Below, one piece after another: positions 17,402 to 24,906 of a stretch of 64,000 nt of DNA (the stretch's first letter is position 1; each line of letters opens with the position of its first letter). The translations under genes were made by a program, and so were the position numbers. Source of the DNA: Amycolatopsis sacchari (GTDB taxonomy: Bacteria > Actinomycetota > Actinomycetes > Mycobacteriales > Pseudonocardiaceae). Where the stretch lies: contig NZ_FORP01000008.1 in NCBI RefSeq assembly GCF_900114035.1, positions 62,001-126,000 of the forward strand, given 5' to 3'. The notes beneath the pieces are model-generated. The model saw only the letters and a program-made list of their open reading frames with translations. It ran no database searches and was not told the DNA's origin.

Positions 17402-17440
17402 AGAAGGGGCGCCTCCCGAACCCCGGGCGGCGCCCCTTCT
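17402..17440. terminator. Hairpin, probably the original tRNA-Gly terminator shared with the convergent gene
   Basis: Perfect 12-bp GC-rich stem (AGAAGGGGCGCC and its complement) with a 15-base loop. It lies nine bases from the displaced 3' half of tRNA-Gly at 17449. Before integration it would have followed the tRNA gene on the minus strand, and it would also end the zinc-ribbon gene on the plus strand. Confidence 0.7.
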
Positions 17441-17448
17441 GACCTGCG

Positions 17449-17492
17449 AAGAGCGGATGACGGGAATCGAACCCGCGTTCTCAGCTTGGGAA
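17449..17492 (-). repeat. Outer att copy: displaced 3' half of tRNA-Gly
   Basis: 44 bases identical to 18180-18223 and to the 3' half of the intact tRNA-Gly (28024-28067), covering the T arm, the 3' acceptor strand and the anticodon-stem side. It marks the far chromosomal junction of the first integration event. Confidence 0.85.
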
Positions 17493-17555
17493 CCGTAGCC
17501 GGAGCGCAGGAAAACGGGTCTGACCTGCGGTTCTTGATCCGCGCGGGCTACCCCT

Positions 17556-17573
17556 GTTGACCCTGGTTGACCG
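17556..17573. repeat. Direct repeats GTTGACC near the remnant's left end
   Basis: GTTGACCCTGGTTGACCG, matching GTTGACCGTGGTTGACCG at 18288-18305 at nearly the same distance from its att copy. Tandem TGGTTGACC-like units at the end of an integrating element suggest arm-type binding sites for integrase or Xis. Confidence 0.5.
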
Positions 17574-17765
17574 GGGCAATTGCTGCGGGCTGCCCCGCAC
17601 AGGCTCCTGCTGAGGAGGTGCCGCAGGTCCGAGGAGTGCCAAGATGGGCACATGACGATCTTCCGAAAGGACGATGCCGCGTAGGTCCGCAGGCGCGGTA
17701 CGAGCCGCGCCCCCAGCCGCCCACGCCGTTACCGGCCGTCGCAGATCCGGGGGCTGTCTCCAGCG

Positions 17766-18110
17766 GTGCGCGATTGCATCGCACGGGTTGAGCCTTCGCC
17801 GGGCTGGACAGTTCGGATGCTCGACGACTGGCGCGAGGCCGCTCGACACGGCCGGCCGGGGACCGACCATTCCGACTGCTGTGGGATGCCGTACTGCCGA
17901 TCGGAGCTGGACGAGGTCATGCGGCACCTACCTGCGTTCGCCGCCGACCGCTTGAGACGCCTCATCGACCCGCTGGACCGTGAATATGCGAAGCGCACCC
18001 TGCCGTATCCGCTCGCGCCCCTCGGTCTGGCTTGGTGGTACCGGCGATGCCCCGACATCGACCATCGCTGGCCGGACGTCGTAGGAGCGCGACCCAGTGG
18101 CGCGCCCTGA
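17766..18110 (+). CDS. Hypothetical cargo protein in the remnant element
   Basis: A 114-residue protein with HSDCCGMPYCRSELDEVMRHLP followed by AADRLRRLIDPLDREYAKRTLP and a Trp-rich end (LAWWYRRCPDID). This pattern (CCG-x3-C, helical repeat, WW) recurs in actinobacterial proteins of unknown function. Start codon is a GTG/ATG choice; nothing upstream is decisive. It is the only plausible gene retained in the remnant. Confidence 0.6.
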   Translation: MRDCIARVEPSPGWTVRMLDDWREAARHGRPGTDHSDCCGMPYCRSELDEVMRHLPAFAADRLRRLIDPLDREYAKRTLPYPLAPLGLAWWYRRCPDIDHRWPDVVGARPSGAP

Positions 18111-18126
18111 TGGCCCACGACCGAGG

Positions 18127-18223
18127 ACGACGAAGGCCCAGGTCCGAAGTAGACACCTTCTGACCTGGGCCTTCGCCGCAAGAGCGGATGACGGGAATCG
18201 AACCCGCGTTCTCAGCTTGGGAA
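18127..18223 (-). repeat. attL of the complete element, with the remnant's right end
   Basis: 97-bp direct repeat of 27971-28067, with two mismatches (positions 18175 and 18178). It holds a 13-bp-stem hairpin (18132-18144 pairing with 18162-18174) followed by the 44-base tRNA-Gly 3' half. The extension of identity beyond the tRNA shows that the two elements had the same right end. Confidence 0.88.
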
Positions 18224-18287
18224 TCAAGTGGATCATAGAGGGAAAGCGGCTCTGACCTGCGGTGCGATGTGTCCTCGGGGTGCCACT

Positions 18288-18331
18288 GTTGACCGTGGTT
18301 GACCGCCCCTAATGGCCCACTAATGGCCCGC
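18288..18331. repeat. Left-arm repeats: GTTGACC pair and TAATGGCCC pair
   Basis: GTTGACCGTGGTTGACCG (18288-18305) is followed by two direct copies of CTAATGGCCC (from 18309). The latter recur in the same orientation at the right end (27928-27950), just inside attR. Their placement near both ends suggests arm-type integrase sites. Confidence 0.6.
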
Positions 18332-18679
18332 GCTGCCGTTCCCGGCATTTCTCCTCGCGGTACGCAAGGACTGAACCATCTGATCCAGATCGGGCGTCAG
18401 ATGATCTTCGCCGTCCAACCCGAGCCCCTGCGGTAGTGGTTCGATGTAATCACGTATCACCATTAGCAAGGCGACGACCCAGGCGGCTCGCTCGGCTGAC
18501 ATCTGTCCGCCTTGGGCAAGCTCATCGATGGCTGCGGCAATCTGAATCACGGCGTCGAGCGCGTCCTGCGTGCCGACCACTCCTCGTGGTGAGACCTGCT
18601 CAAGATCTTCTGCGTGGGCAACAGCAACAAGTAGACGCTGCATCATCCCATAGAGGCGCATCTCCAACGGTGCCGTCAT
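18320..18679 (-). CDS. Hypothetical helical protein at the left end of the element
   Basis: A 119-residue predicted helical protein (MRLYGMMQRLLVAVAHAEDL, ALDAVIQIAAAIDELAQ, AAWVVALLMVIRDYIEPL) with no cysteines and no clear export signal. Strong ribosome site AAAGGAGA in front of the ATG. It is read toward attL, opposite to the rest of the element. Function unknown; lower G+C and codon choice suit the element rather than the flanking chromosome. Confidence 0.65.
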   Translation of the reverse strand: MTAPLEMRLYGMMQRLLVAVAHAEDLEQVSPRGVVGTQDALDAVIQIAAAIDELAQGGQMSAERAAWVVALLMVIRDYIEPLPQGLGLDGEDHLTPDLDQMVQSLRTARRNAGNGSAGH

Positions 18680-19488
18680 GGGGTCTCCTTTGAGAAGGTG
18701 TTTCTAAGCAAGTCGCGACAACACGGGAAAATGTTGCATCGCACCGTCCCGGCCACACCTCCCCGTCCCCTTCGTCCTTGCCGCAGCTTTGCGCCGGGTC
18801 GGCTGCGTCAAGGGTGAGCGCAGCTCATCGCGCAGCGACGGCGTAGCCGCCCTTGATGCGGGCGGCCCGGCGTAAGACGATCGCGGAGGAAGGGGTACCT
18901 CGTGACGCGCCTCTGCCACGCGGTATCGCTGCTTGTCGCGTGTCTGGTCGGCGCGCTGCCAGCGGCGGCGTGCTGCCTGCCACCTCCGGTGGCCTTGCCG
19001 CGCGGCACGCCGGGCCGGAGCGGAGCGGCAGGCCCGGATGGGTCGCGTCGCCCAAGTCGGGTACGGCCGCCAAGGTGACGGGGCGGACCGCGCGCCGCCG
19101 CTGGCGGCGCGCCTTGATCCCATAGAGGCAAGTTCGGCAGCACAATCGAGAATTCTTACCCGAAGAAAATTGCATCGTTAGTGTTAGCCGATCATCGGAA
19201 ATTTACGCCCGACAAGATGTCGGTCCGAAAGTTGCTAATTTGTTGCTCTAGGGTACTCGAACGGGATCTTAATAAAGTTGATATCGACGTGGAAAAGGGT
19301 ACACGAGGCGAGTCACGAATCAAAAGTGTCGCGGCAGTGCCAGCGTGGCTGCCCCCATAGTGGCAGCGATAGTAACTGGCTTAGTTAATATCTTCGGCAA
19401 ATAAAATTTGCCAGCGAGTCTCGCGCTTTATCGACACCAAAGGGATTTGGCGGAGTAAGACTTTTTACTCGCACGATGGGCCGAACAG
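18680..19488. other. Non-coding stretch, right half strikingly AT-rich
   Basis: About 800 bp without a convincing gene. The left part is GC-rich; a weak short ORF from GTG ~18902 with a signal-like LLVACLVGAL is possible but unsupported. From about 19130 to 19480 composition falls sharply, with many A/T runs (GAAGAAAATTGCATC, AATAAAGTTGATATC, AAATAAAATTTGCC) and stops in all frames. It could hold a decayed insertion, an origin or transfer locus, or regulatory DNA for the regulator that follows. Confidence 0.5.
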
Positions 19489-19518
19489 CTGACCAGCGCG
19501 GTACGCCGCTGCTATCCT
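19489..19518 (+). promoter_or_regulatory. Promoter of the XRE regulator; transcript probably leaderless
   Basis: -35-like CTGACC (19489-19494) and -10 TATCCT (19513-19518) with an 18-bp spacer. The ATG begins at 19526, about seven bases after the -10 box, where transcription should start. No ribosome site is seen, so a leaderless mRNA is likely. Confidence 0.55.
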
Positions 19519-19525
19519 TGTGGTC

Positions 19526-20743
19526 ATGCGAGGTGAGACGGTACGGCTGACCATCGGAGAGCGAATCTCCTGGTACCGGCGTCGGCGTGGGCTCTCGCAG
19601 CGCGTGTTGGCTGAGCTCGTCGGCCGCTCCGAGGACTGGCTGAACAAGGTTGAGAACAATCGGATTCAGCTCGACCGGTTGTCCGTCATCGCCGCGGTCG
19701 CCCAAGAGCTTGACGTCACGCTGAACGATCTCCTGGCGGAACCGTCGTTCGTTGACTGGGGTCCTGATACCGGCCAGAGGACCACGCCGTCATTGCGGGC
19801 CACGCTGCTGACCTATCGTCAGCTCGTTCCTGCTCGCAAGAAGGTACGCGACCTTCACCCACCAGAGGCACTGCTGGAGCGGGTCACGGCGGTTTGGGAC
19901 GCCTACCAGTCTGCGCGATTCGGGTACATGACGGGCGCCCTCCCCGGTCTGATCGAGGATCTTGCCTATGCCGTCGACCAGTACGACGGGGACGAGAAGC
20001 GGCGGTGCCAGCGGCTTCTTGCCTTGACCTACCAGGCAAGCACGGGCGTGTTGACGAAGATCGGTGAAGCTGACTTGGCCTGCGTCGCGGCGCAGCGTGG
20101 CTATGACCTGGCTGAGCAGGCAGACGAGCCCGTGGTTCTCACCTCGCTGACTCGGTCTGTGTCACATGCCTTGCTGTCCGCTGGTCGCTACTCGGACGCG
20201 GTCGATCTGATCGACAATGCGCCATCGACCGTCGGAACGCTCGATTCGACATCCAGCCGGGCCTTCACCTCCGTCTACGGCACGATGTACCTGACCGGCG
20301 CCATCGCCGCTGCCAGAGCAGATGATGCTGCGACGACGAACGACTTCCTCGCACAGGCTGACGTGGCCGCTAGAAGACTCGGACGGGACGACAACCTCTT
20401 GTGGACTGCGTTCGGACCGACCAACGTCGCTATCCATCGTGTGTCCACTGCGATGGAACTCGGCAACGTGCCGCTTGCGCTGGATCTCGGCCCGCGGGTG
20501 GACCCGAGTCCGTTGCCCACTGAGCGGCAGGTAAGGCACCGCCTGGAGGTGGCGCGGGCGCACAGCGCCAGGAACCAGCGTGACGAGGCTCTGCGGCTGG
20601 TTCTCGATGCGGAGCAGCTCGCTCCCGAGCAGGTTCGGCACCACTCGTTGAGCCGGGACCTGGTGCTGACTTGGATACGTCGGAGCCACGGGCCACAGAA
20701 CGAACAGCTTGCTGGGCTCGCGCAGCGGCTCAACGTGGCGTAG
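19526..20743 (+). CDS. XRE-family regulator with a TPR-like C-terminal domain
   Basis: A 405-residue regulator. The N-terminal helix-turn-helix is TIGERISWYRRRRGLSQRVLAE followed by LVGRSEDWLNKVENNR (residues ~9-50). The rest is helical and repeat-like (LLALTYQASTGVLTKIGEADLA, SVSHALLSAGRYSDAVDL, RLEVARAHSARNQRDEALRLV), as in TPR-containing regulators that sense small peptides or signalling partners and occur widely on actinomycete elements. The ATG is favoured by the promoter spacing; GTG 19520 is the alternative. The Nudix gene starts 24 bp downstream. It is a candidate master regulator of the element. Confidence 0.82.
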   Translation: MRGETVRLTIGERISWYRRRRGLSQRVLAELVGRSEDWLNKVENNRIQLDRLSVIAAVAQELDVTLNDLLAEPSFVDWGPDTGQRTTPSLRATLLTYRQLVPARKKVRDLHPPEALLERVTAVWDAYQSARFGYMTGALPGLIEDLAYAVDQYDGDEKRRCQRLLALTYQASTGVLTKIGEADLACVAAQRGYDLAEQADEPVVLTSLTRSVSHALLSAGRYSDAVDLIDNAPSTVGTLDSTSSRAFTSVYGTMYLTGAIAAARADDAATTNDFLAQADVAARRLGRDDNLLWTAFGPTNVAIHRVSTAMELGNVPLALDLGPRVDPSPLPTERQVRHRLEVARAHSARNQRDEALRLVLDAEQLAPEQVRHHSLSRDLVLTWIRRSHGPQNEQLAGLAQRLNVA

Positions 20744-20767
20744 CTGCCGGTGCCGTACGCTGTGGCC

Positions 20768-21223
20768 GTGAGCAGCACGGAACCTCCGATGGCCACACCG
20801 CGGACCGCAGCGGGCGTCCTCTTCACCGACAGGCAAGCGCGGGTCCTGATGGTGCACACCACGTACAAGGACTACTGGGACATCCCCGGCGGCTACATCG
20901 AACCAGGCGAGTCACCCCATCAGGCGGCAGTGCGTGAAGTCCGCGAAGAACTCGGCCTCTCGGTCCCCGTGGGCGAACTGGTGGCTGTGGACTGGGCGCC
21001 GTCCGACTCCGAAGGTGACAAGCTCCTGTTTCTATTCGCAGGACCCGAGCTGCCCGACGATGTGACGTTCCGCTTCGTCGACGGAGAGATCGACGAAGCG
21101 CGTTACGTCGCCGTCGATGAGCTGCCGCAGTACACGATCGACCGGCTGGCACGCCGTCTCCGGTCGGCTCTGACCAGCGGTAGCGCGTACCTGGAGAACG
21201 GGGAGCCGGTAGTCAGTCCCTGA
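20768..21223 (+). CDS. Nudix hydrolase
   Basis: A 151-residue hydrolase with a complete Nudix box: GYIEPGESPHQAAVREVREE followed by LG (G-x5-E-x7-RE-x2-EE-x-G), which binds the divalent cation and attacks nucleoside diphosphate-linked substrates. Start is GTG 20768; a -10-like TACGCT lies seven bases upstream, again suggesting a short or absent leader. GTG 20750 is the alternative. It follows the XRE regulator and is ended by a strong terminator. Nudix/XRE pairs are common on actinomycete elements, but the substrate cannot be read from the sequence. Confidence 0.85.
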   Translation: MSSTEPPMATPRTAAGVLFTDRQARVLMVHTTYKDYWDIPGGYIEPGESPHQAAVREVREELGLSVPVGELVAVDWAPSDSEGDKLLFLFAGPELPDDVTFRFVDGEIDEARYVAVDELPQYTIDRLARRLRSALTSGSAYLENGEPVVSP

Positions 21224-21243
21224 CCTGTTCGGCTCATCAACTC

Positions 21244-21274
21244 GAAGACCCCGGAAATTTCTTCCGGGGTCTTC
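21244..21274 (+). terminator. Rho-independent-type terminator after the Nudix gene
   Basis: 13-bp perfect stem GAAGACCCCGGAA with a 5-base loop, ending in TCTTCTTG. It separates the regulator/Nudix unit from the transfer-replication operon. Confidence 0.8.
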
Positions 21275-21439
21275 TTGCTGTTCGGGTGTCTCCTGGGTTG
21301 TACCGCGTCCGACCGGACGAGGGAGCAGCAAGGACCGACAGGGGGTTGGGCGGCCGTCGATGCGATCCCTCCGCATGATGCTCGCCCCACCTGGCGTGGC
21401 CTTTCTGTCGAAGCAAGGCACAACCGAGGGGTTATAGAC

Positions 21440-21886
21440 ATGGCTATTTCTAAGGGGCACAGGTTCCCGATCGATTTTGATGAGGCGTTTCCGCAGGGTT
21501 TGGTGATGGTGGGCGAGGTGTCGCCGGACAACGAGTATCAGTCTCGTGAGGACCGGTCGGTGGGGCGTCCGGCTCGTCAGCGGGTGGATGAGCTGACGGG
21601 GAAGCGGCAGTGGAAGGTCGCGGTGACCGATCCGTCGGAGCCCAACGCGAAGCGGGCCTCGTTCGAGATCACGTTCCTTGCCGACGTACAGCCGGTCCCG
21701 ACGACGACCGAGGTGCTGCCGGGGATGCGCCCGATCGAGCTGGAGGGGCTGACGGCGGAACCGCGCGTGGCGGGCAACGGGGAGTTCAAGTACCAGTCCT
21801 ACGTTTTCCGCGCGACCGGGTTCAAGACGGCTGGTGGCGGTCGGTCGGCGAAGCCGTCGGGTGAGCAGTCGGCCAAGGCGGCGTGA
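21440..21886 (+). CDS. Conserved AICE protein of unknown function, first gene of the transfer operon
   Basis: A 148-residue soluble protein opening MAISKGHRFPIDFDEAFPQG and containing REDRSVGRPARQRVDE and EPNAKRASFEITFLADVQPVP. Similar proteins precede the GntR and FtsK-like genes in many actinomycete integrative elements, which supports an element-maintenance or transfer role, but the function is not known to me. ATG start with GAGGGG eight bases upstream. The C-terminus is a flexible Gly/Ser/Lys tail. Overlaps or abuts the next gene. Confidence 0.75.
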   Translation: MAISKGHRFPIDFDEAFPQGLVMVGEVSPDNEYQSREDRSVGRPARQRVDELTGKRQWKVAVTDPSEPNAKRASFEITFLADVQPVPTTTEVLPGMRPIELEGLTAEPRVAGNGEFKYQSYVFRATGFKTAGGGRSAKPSGEQSAKAA

Positions 21887-21897
21887 GGGATCCGGTG

Positions 21898-22197
21898 ATG
21901 ATGACGCGTGAAGTGGGTGCCCGCCCTTCGGTGGAGCCGGTGAAGGGGCAGCGGGGCGGCGCGCCGGGTTACGTCTATGAGTGGGTGGCCGAGGATCTGG
22001 CAGCCCGGATCGAGTCGGGTGAGCTGGCGCCGACAGAGGCGTTGCCCAGTGAACGAGACCTCGCACAGGAATATGGCGTGTCGCTGGGCAGTGTGCGGCA
22101 CGCAACGCGTCTGCTGCGTTTTCGCGGTCTGGTGATCACGCTGCGGTCGAAGGGCACCTATGTGGCTCCCCGTCAGACCACAAAGGACGGTGTCTGA
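21898..22197 (+). CDS. GntR-family winged-helix regulator (KorSA-like)
   Basis: A 99-residue protein that is essentially a single GntR winged helix: VYEWVAEDLAARIESGELAP, then LPSERDLAQEYGVSLGSVRHA (recognition helix), then RGLVITLRSKGTYVA. No ligand-binding domain. This size and position match the KorSA-type repressors of transfer genes in pSAM2-like elements. ATG 21898 is chosen because GAGGGA lies seven bases upstream; a GTGA-overlapping GTG at 21883 is the alternative. Confidence 0.82.
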   Translation: MMTREVGARPSVEPVKGQRGGAPGYVYEWVAEDLAARIESGELAPTEALPSERDLAQEYGVSLGSVRHATRLLRFRGLVITLRSKGTYVAPRQTTKDGV

Positions 22198-22242
22198 TCG
22201 ATGGCGCCATTGGTACCAGGACGCGAGAAAGGCAAGCTGACA

Positions 22243-22554
22243 ATGAGCGATACGGCGGAGTACTACACGAAGCTCCGTGACCGGGCGGCCAAACTGGCGC
22301 AGTCGCTTGATGACGCTGTGGTTGCCCTGGCGGTGACGCACATCGATGTGGAGGAGATCGGAAAGGGTGATATCGGCGACGAGGCCGAGATGAGCGAGAC
22401 CAGTCTGGAAGACCTCCGTCGGTGCGTCGCCAACGCGGCTTTCCATGTACGGATGGCTGAACAGATCAACAATTCGTATCTCCGAGATCTGAGCGGCTAT
22501 CTCGAAAACCTCGGCCTCGACGTGACACGGGCTTCGTCGGGACGAGCGGGGTGA
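22243..22554 (+). CDS. Small helical acidic protein, unknown function
   Basis: A 103-residue acidic protein (MSDTAEYYTKLRDRAAKLAQ, then IDVEEIGKGDIGDEAEMSETSLEDLRR). Mostly predicted helix; no cysteines or membrane segment. ATG 22243 follows AAAGG; an in-frame ATG at 22201 would add 14 residues. Part of the transfer operon. No family recognised. Confidence 0.65.
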   Translation: MSDTAEYYTKLRDRAAKLAQSLDDAVVALAVTHIDVEEIGKGDIGDEAEMSETSLEDLRRCVANAAFHVRMAEQINNSYLRDLSGYLENLGLDVTRASSGRAG

Positions 22555-22559
22555 GGGGG

Positions 22560-22724
22560 ATGGCTCGTCGTTGGCGCGTCTGCTGGTCTAGCCCGCGCGC
22601 CGAGTTGCGGCGGATGCGGAAGCGGCGGCGTGCGTTCACGTGGCGCCGCTGCACTCGGTGCGGCCGGGAAGGTTTCGTATTGGCGAACCGGCCGCGCGTG
22701 TGCGCTCGCTGTGCGCATTCGTAG
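22560..22724 (+). CDS. Arg-rich zinc-ribbon microprotein
   Basis: A 54-residue protein with a very basic N-terminal half (RRWRVCWSSPRAELRRMRKR) and a four-Cys ribbon, CTRC followed by CARC 17 residues after it. Start ATG overlaps the end of GGGGTGAGGGGG, a strong ribosome site, five bases after the preceding stop. Position and composition suggest a DNA-binding accessory factor of the transfer or replication module. Confidence 0.65.
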   Translation: MARRWRVCWSSPRAELRRMRKRRRAFTWRRCTRCGREGFVLANRPRVCARCAHS

Positions 22725-22820
22725 AACAGAACTGCACGAAGTTATTAGGCGCAGAAGCGGAATCCCTGGCTACCAACCTGTTTCCGCTTCTGCGCTGTTC
22801 ACCCTCATGGGAGTAGACAA

Positions 22821-22988
22821 GTGGGAACGATAGACGATGCGCACCGCCGTGTGTCAACGGACCGCGTCCCGCAGCGGTGCGCCGCATGCAAGAAATTCAC
22901 TCGGCTGGCCCCGGGCGACACGGAATGTGCCGCCTGCGCGGGCCGTCTTCCACTGCCGATTCCGGCCCAGGGCGGTGATGCCCGATGA
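22821..22988 (+). CDS. Second zinc-ribbon microprotein, overlapping the translocase gene
   Basis: A 55-residue protein with paired CAAC motifs (RCAACKKFTRLAPGDTECAAC), a compact four-Cys zinc ribbon, and a short Pro/Gly tail. GTG start seven bases after GGGAG. Its stop overlaps the ATG of the FtsK-like gene (ATGA), so the two are translationally coupled. Confidence 0.65.
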   Translation: MGTIDDAHRRVSTDRVPQRCAACKKFTRLAPGDTECAACAGRLPLPIPAQGGDAR

Positions 22989-24505
22989 ACGCGCACCTGG
23001 TCGGAGTTCTGTTCCTCGGCGCGGTGGGACTGGCGGTCGTGGTGTGGGTGCTGCACAAGATCGGCCACGTCCTCGCGTCGGTGGCGGAAGCGCTGGCGGC
23101 GGCTGCGGTGGTGTTTCTGGCGCTGTGGTGGCTGGTCAAGGGCCTGGGCTGGGTGGTCAGGGAGATCGTGACGCACCCGCGCACCAGCATCGGAGTGCTC
23201 GCCCTGGCCGCGTGGGTGCACTGGGTGGGGTGGCCATCGCTCGTGATCGCCACGGTGGCCACGACAGCCGCTTTGCTGGCGTGGCGGCGGTGTCATCTCG
23301 TGTCCTTCGACCAGTGGGCCGGGCACTTGTTGCGGTCGTGGTGGCAGCGGTGGATGGTCTATGTCCCGAAGCTGCCCGGCTGGCTCCACGCGTGCGGCCT
23401 AAGCGTGCGTGACGACACGATCCCCGTCGACGTGACGGTGAGCTTGGTCGGGCGGAAGAAGATCATCCGCGACCGGCGCAACCCCACCGTGCGTCTTCCT
23501 CGCGTGCGTGGGGTGAAGTCGGGGCCGTCGTGGGACGAGGTGCGGGTGGAACTCGTGCCCGGCCTGAAGCCCGAGGACTTCGACGAAGCAACTCGCGCGC
23601 TCGCCTCGGCCCGGAAGGTGTCCCGCTGTCAGGTGCGGGAGATCGCCCCGAACGTCGTGTCCATCGACTTCCAGCGCCGCGACCTGCTGGCCGCTCCGGT
23701 GCCCGTGCCTGCCCTGGGTGAGTCGTTCGATGTGCGGCACGTGTGGGCCGGGCGCACGGAGTACGGGCAGGATTGGCACGTGCCGCTGCACGGCTCGGGC
23801 AGCCACACCCTGACAGCGGGTGCGTCGGGTGCGGGGAAGAACTCGATCATGTGGTGCCCCCTGGTGTCGATCGCCCCGGCCATCCGGGACGGGCTGGTGC
23901 GGGTGTCCGGGATCGACCCGAAGGGGATGGAGCTGGCCTACGGGCGGGGGATCTTCCATCGGTATGCCGTGACCGCGCGGGACGCGCTCGCGCTGCTGGA
24001 TGACCTGGTGGCCGCGATGGATCAGCGCAAGGCCGCATTCGCCGGCCGGGTCCGGACCGTGCCGGTGTCGCAGGAACACCCACTGGAACTGCTGGAGTTC
24101 GACGAGATCGGGGCACTCACGCGCTATACCGACCGCAAAACCCGCGACGCCATCGTGGAAAAGGTGGCGCTGCTGACCACGCAGGGCCGGGCGCTCGGCT
24201 TCACCGTGCGCGGGTATGTGCAGGAGCCGACGAAGGAGACCGTGCCGGTGCGGGAGCTGTTCCCACGCCGTATCTGCCTGCGGGTGACCGCGAAGTCGCA
24301 TGTCGGGATGGTGCTCGGGGACCAGGCGTACGAGCGCGGGGCATGGGCCAACCGCATCGAGGAGTCCGCGGCTGGTGTCGGCTACGTCTGGGGCGAAGGG
24401 CTGCGCGAACCCCTGCGGGTACGGGCCGGCTGGGTGCCGGACAAGACCGTCAAGGCACTGGAAGCGTTCGTGACCGGCGGTGGCCTGCTGGGGGTGGCGG
24501 CGTGA
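22985..24505 (+). CDS. FtsK/SpoIIIE-like DNA translocase (TraSA-type transfer protein)
   Basis: A 506-residue membrane ATPase. Three or so N-terminal hydrophobic segments (VGVLFLGAVGLAVVVWVL, ALAAAAVVFLALWWLV, VLALAAWVHWVGWPSLVIA) precede a cytoplasmic motor. Walker A is GASGAGKNS at ~279-287; the residue after Lys is Asn rather than Ser/Thr, a position that varies in this family. Later segments include ELLEFDEIGALT (Walker B) and RICLRVTAKSHVGMVLGDQA. In actinomycete elements this single protein moves double-stranded DNA between hyphae or cells. Coupled to its neighbours by 4-bp overlaps on both sides. Confidence 0.9.
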   Translation: MNAHLVGVLFLGAVGLAVVVWVLHKIGHVLASVAEALAAAAVVFLALWWLVKGLGWVVREIVTHPRTSIGVLALAAWVHWVGWPSLVIATVATTAALLAWRRCHLVSFDQWAGHLLRSWWQRWMVYVPKLPGWLHACGLSVRDDTIPVDVTVSLVGRKKIIRDRRNPTVRLPRVRGVKSGPSWDEVRVELVPGLKPEDFDEATRALASARKVSRCQVREIAPNVVSIDFQRRDLLAAPVPVPALGESFDVRHVWAGRTEYGQDWHVPLHGSGSHTLTAGASGAGKNSIMWCPLVSIAPAIRDGLVRVSGIDPKGMELAYGRGIFHRYAVTARDALALLDDLVAAMDQRKAAFAGRVRTVPVSQEHPLELLEFDEIGALTRYTDRKTRDAIVEKVALLTTQGRALGFTVRGYVQEPTKETVPVRELFPRRICLRVTAKSHVGMVLGDQAYERGAWANRIEESAAGVGYVWGEGLREPLRVRAGWVPDKTVKALEAFVTGGGLLGVAA

Positions 24506-24906
24506 ACGGCCGTTCCGAGCTGCACCGGCTGTTGGGCGCGGTGTGGGGGCACCTGGAGGAGCACCGGCTGCCGGAGCCCTGGTCGGTCACCTGCGAGGTG
24601 TACCGCTCCGAAGTGCAGGTGCAGATCGGGCCGGGATCACCGGTGGCACGGTTGGCGGACTTGCTGGTGTGGGCCTACTCGTTGGAGGAGGCCACGGTGC
24701 GGTGGCGGCGCCTCGACCTCCGCTCCCTGCACACCACCGTCCATGGACGGACACGGGCGGGGGTGTGGTTCCGGGTGTTCGGCGGTATCGACTTCACCGT
24801 CACCCGTGGCTTGGTGCCCCTGGCGCCCGGGGAGACCGAAGTCGTCTCGGTGGAGGAGCTGCACATCTTCCACGACCTCCTCACAGAACACGAGGTGCAG
24901 TCATGA
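24502..24906 (+). CDS. Hypothetical protein between translocase and Rep
   Basis: A 134-residue soluble protein (VNGRSELHRLLGAVWGHLEE; SVTCEVYRSEVQVQIG; LTEHEVQS at the end), predicted alpha/beta, with no cysteine motif. GTGA overlap with the translocase and ATGA overlap with Rep place it firmly in the operon. Equivalent small genes occur at this position in other AICEs, without known function. Confidence 0.75.
   Translation: MNGRSELHRLLGAVWGHLEEHRLPEPWSVTCEVYRSEVQVQIGPGSPVARLADLLVWAYSLEEATVRWRRLDLRSLHTTVHGRTRAGVWFRVFGGIDFTVTRGLVPLAPGETEVVSVEELHIFHDLLTEHEVQS

Larger units (their letters stand above)
17449..18179. mobile_element. Remnant of an older tRNA-Gly-integrated element
   Basis: A 0.7-kb stretch bounded by two copies of the tRNA 3' half. 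Its left end carries CTGACCTGCGG and two TTGACC repeats as in the complete element, and its right end carries the same hairpin as that element (18127-18174). It has lost integrase, transfer and replication genes and keeps one small ORF (17766-18110). It looks like an internally deleted relative of the adjacent element. Confidence 0.7.

Noticed and set aside
17449-18223. Interpreting the tRNA fragments as additional tRNA genes
   Set aside because: Both lack the 5' half (acceptor strand and D arm), so they are integration-site duplicates and not functional tRNAs.
18902-19090. Short signal-peptide-like ORF from a GTG in the element's non-coding stretch
   Set aside because: A ribosome-like GAGGAAGG is present, but the ORF decays into repeats of Pro/Arg with no conserved pattern; evidence too weak.
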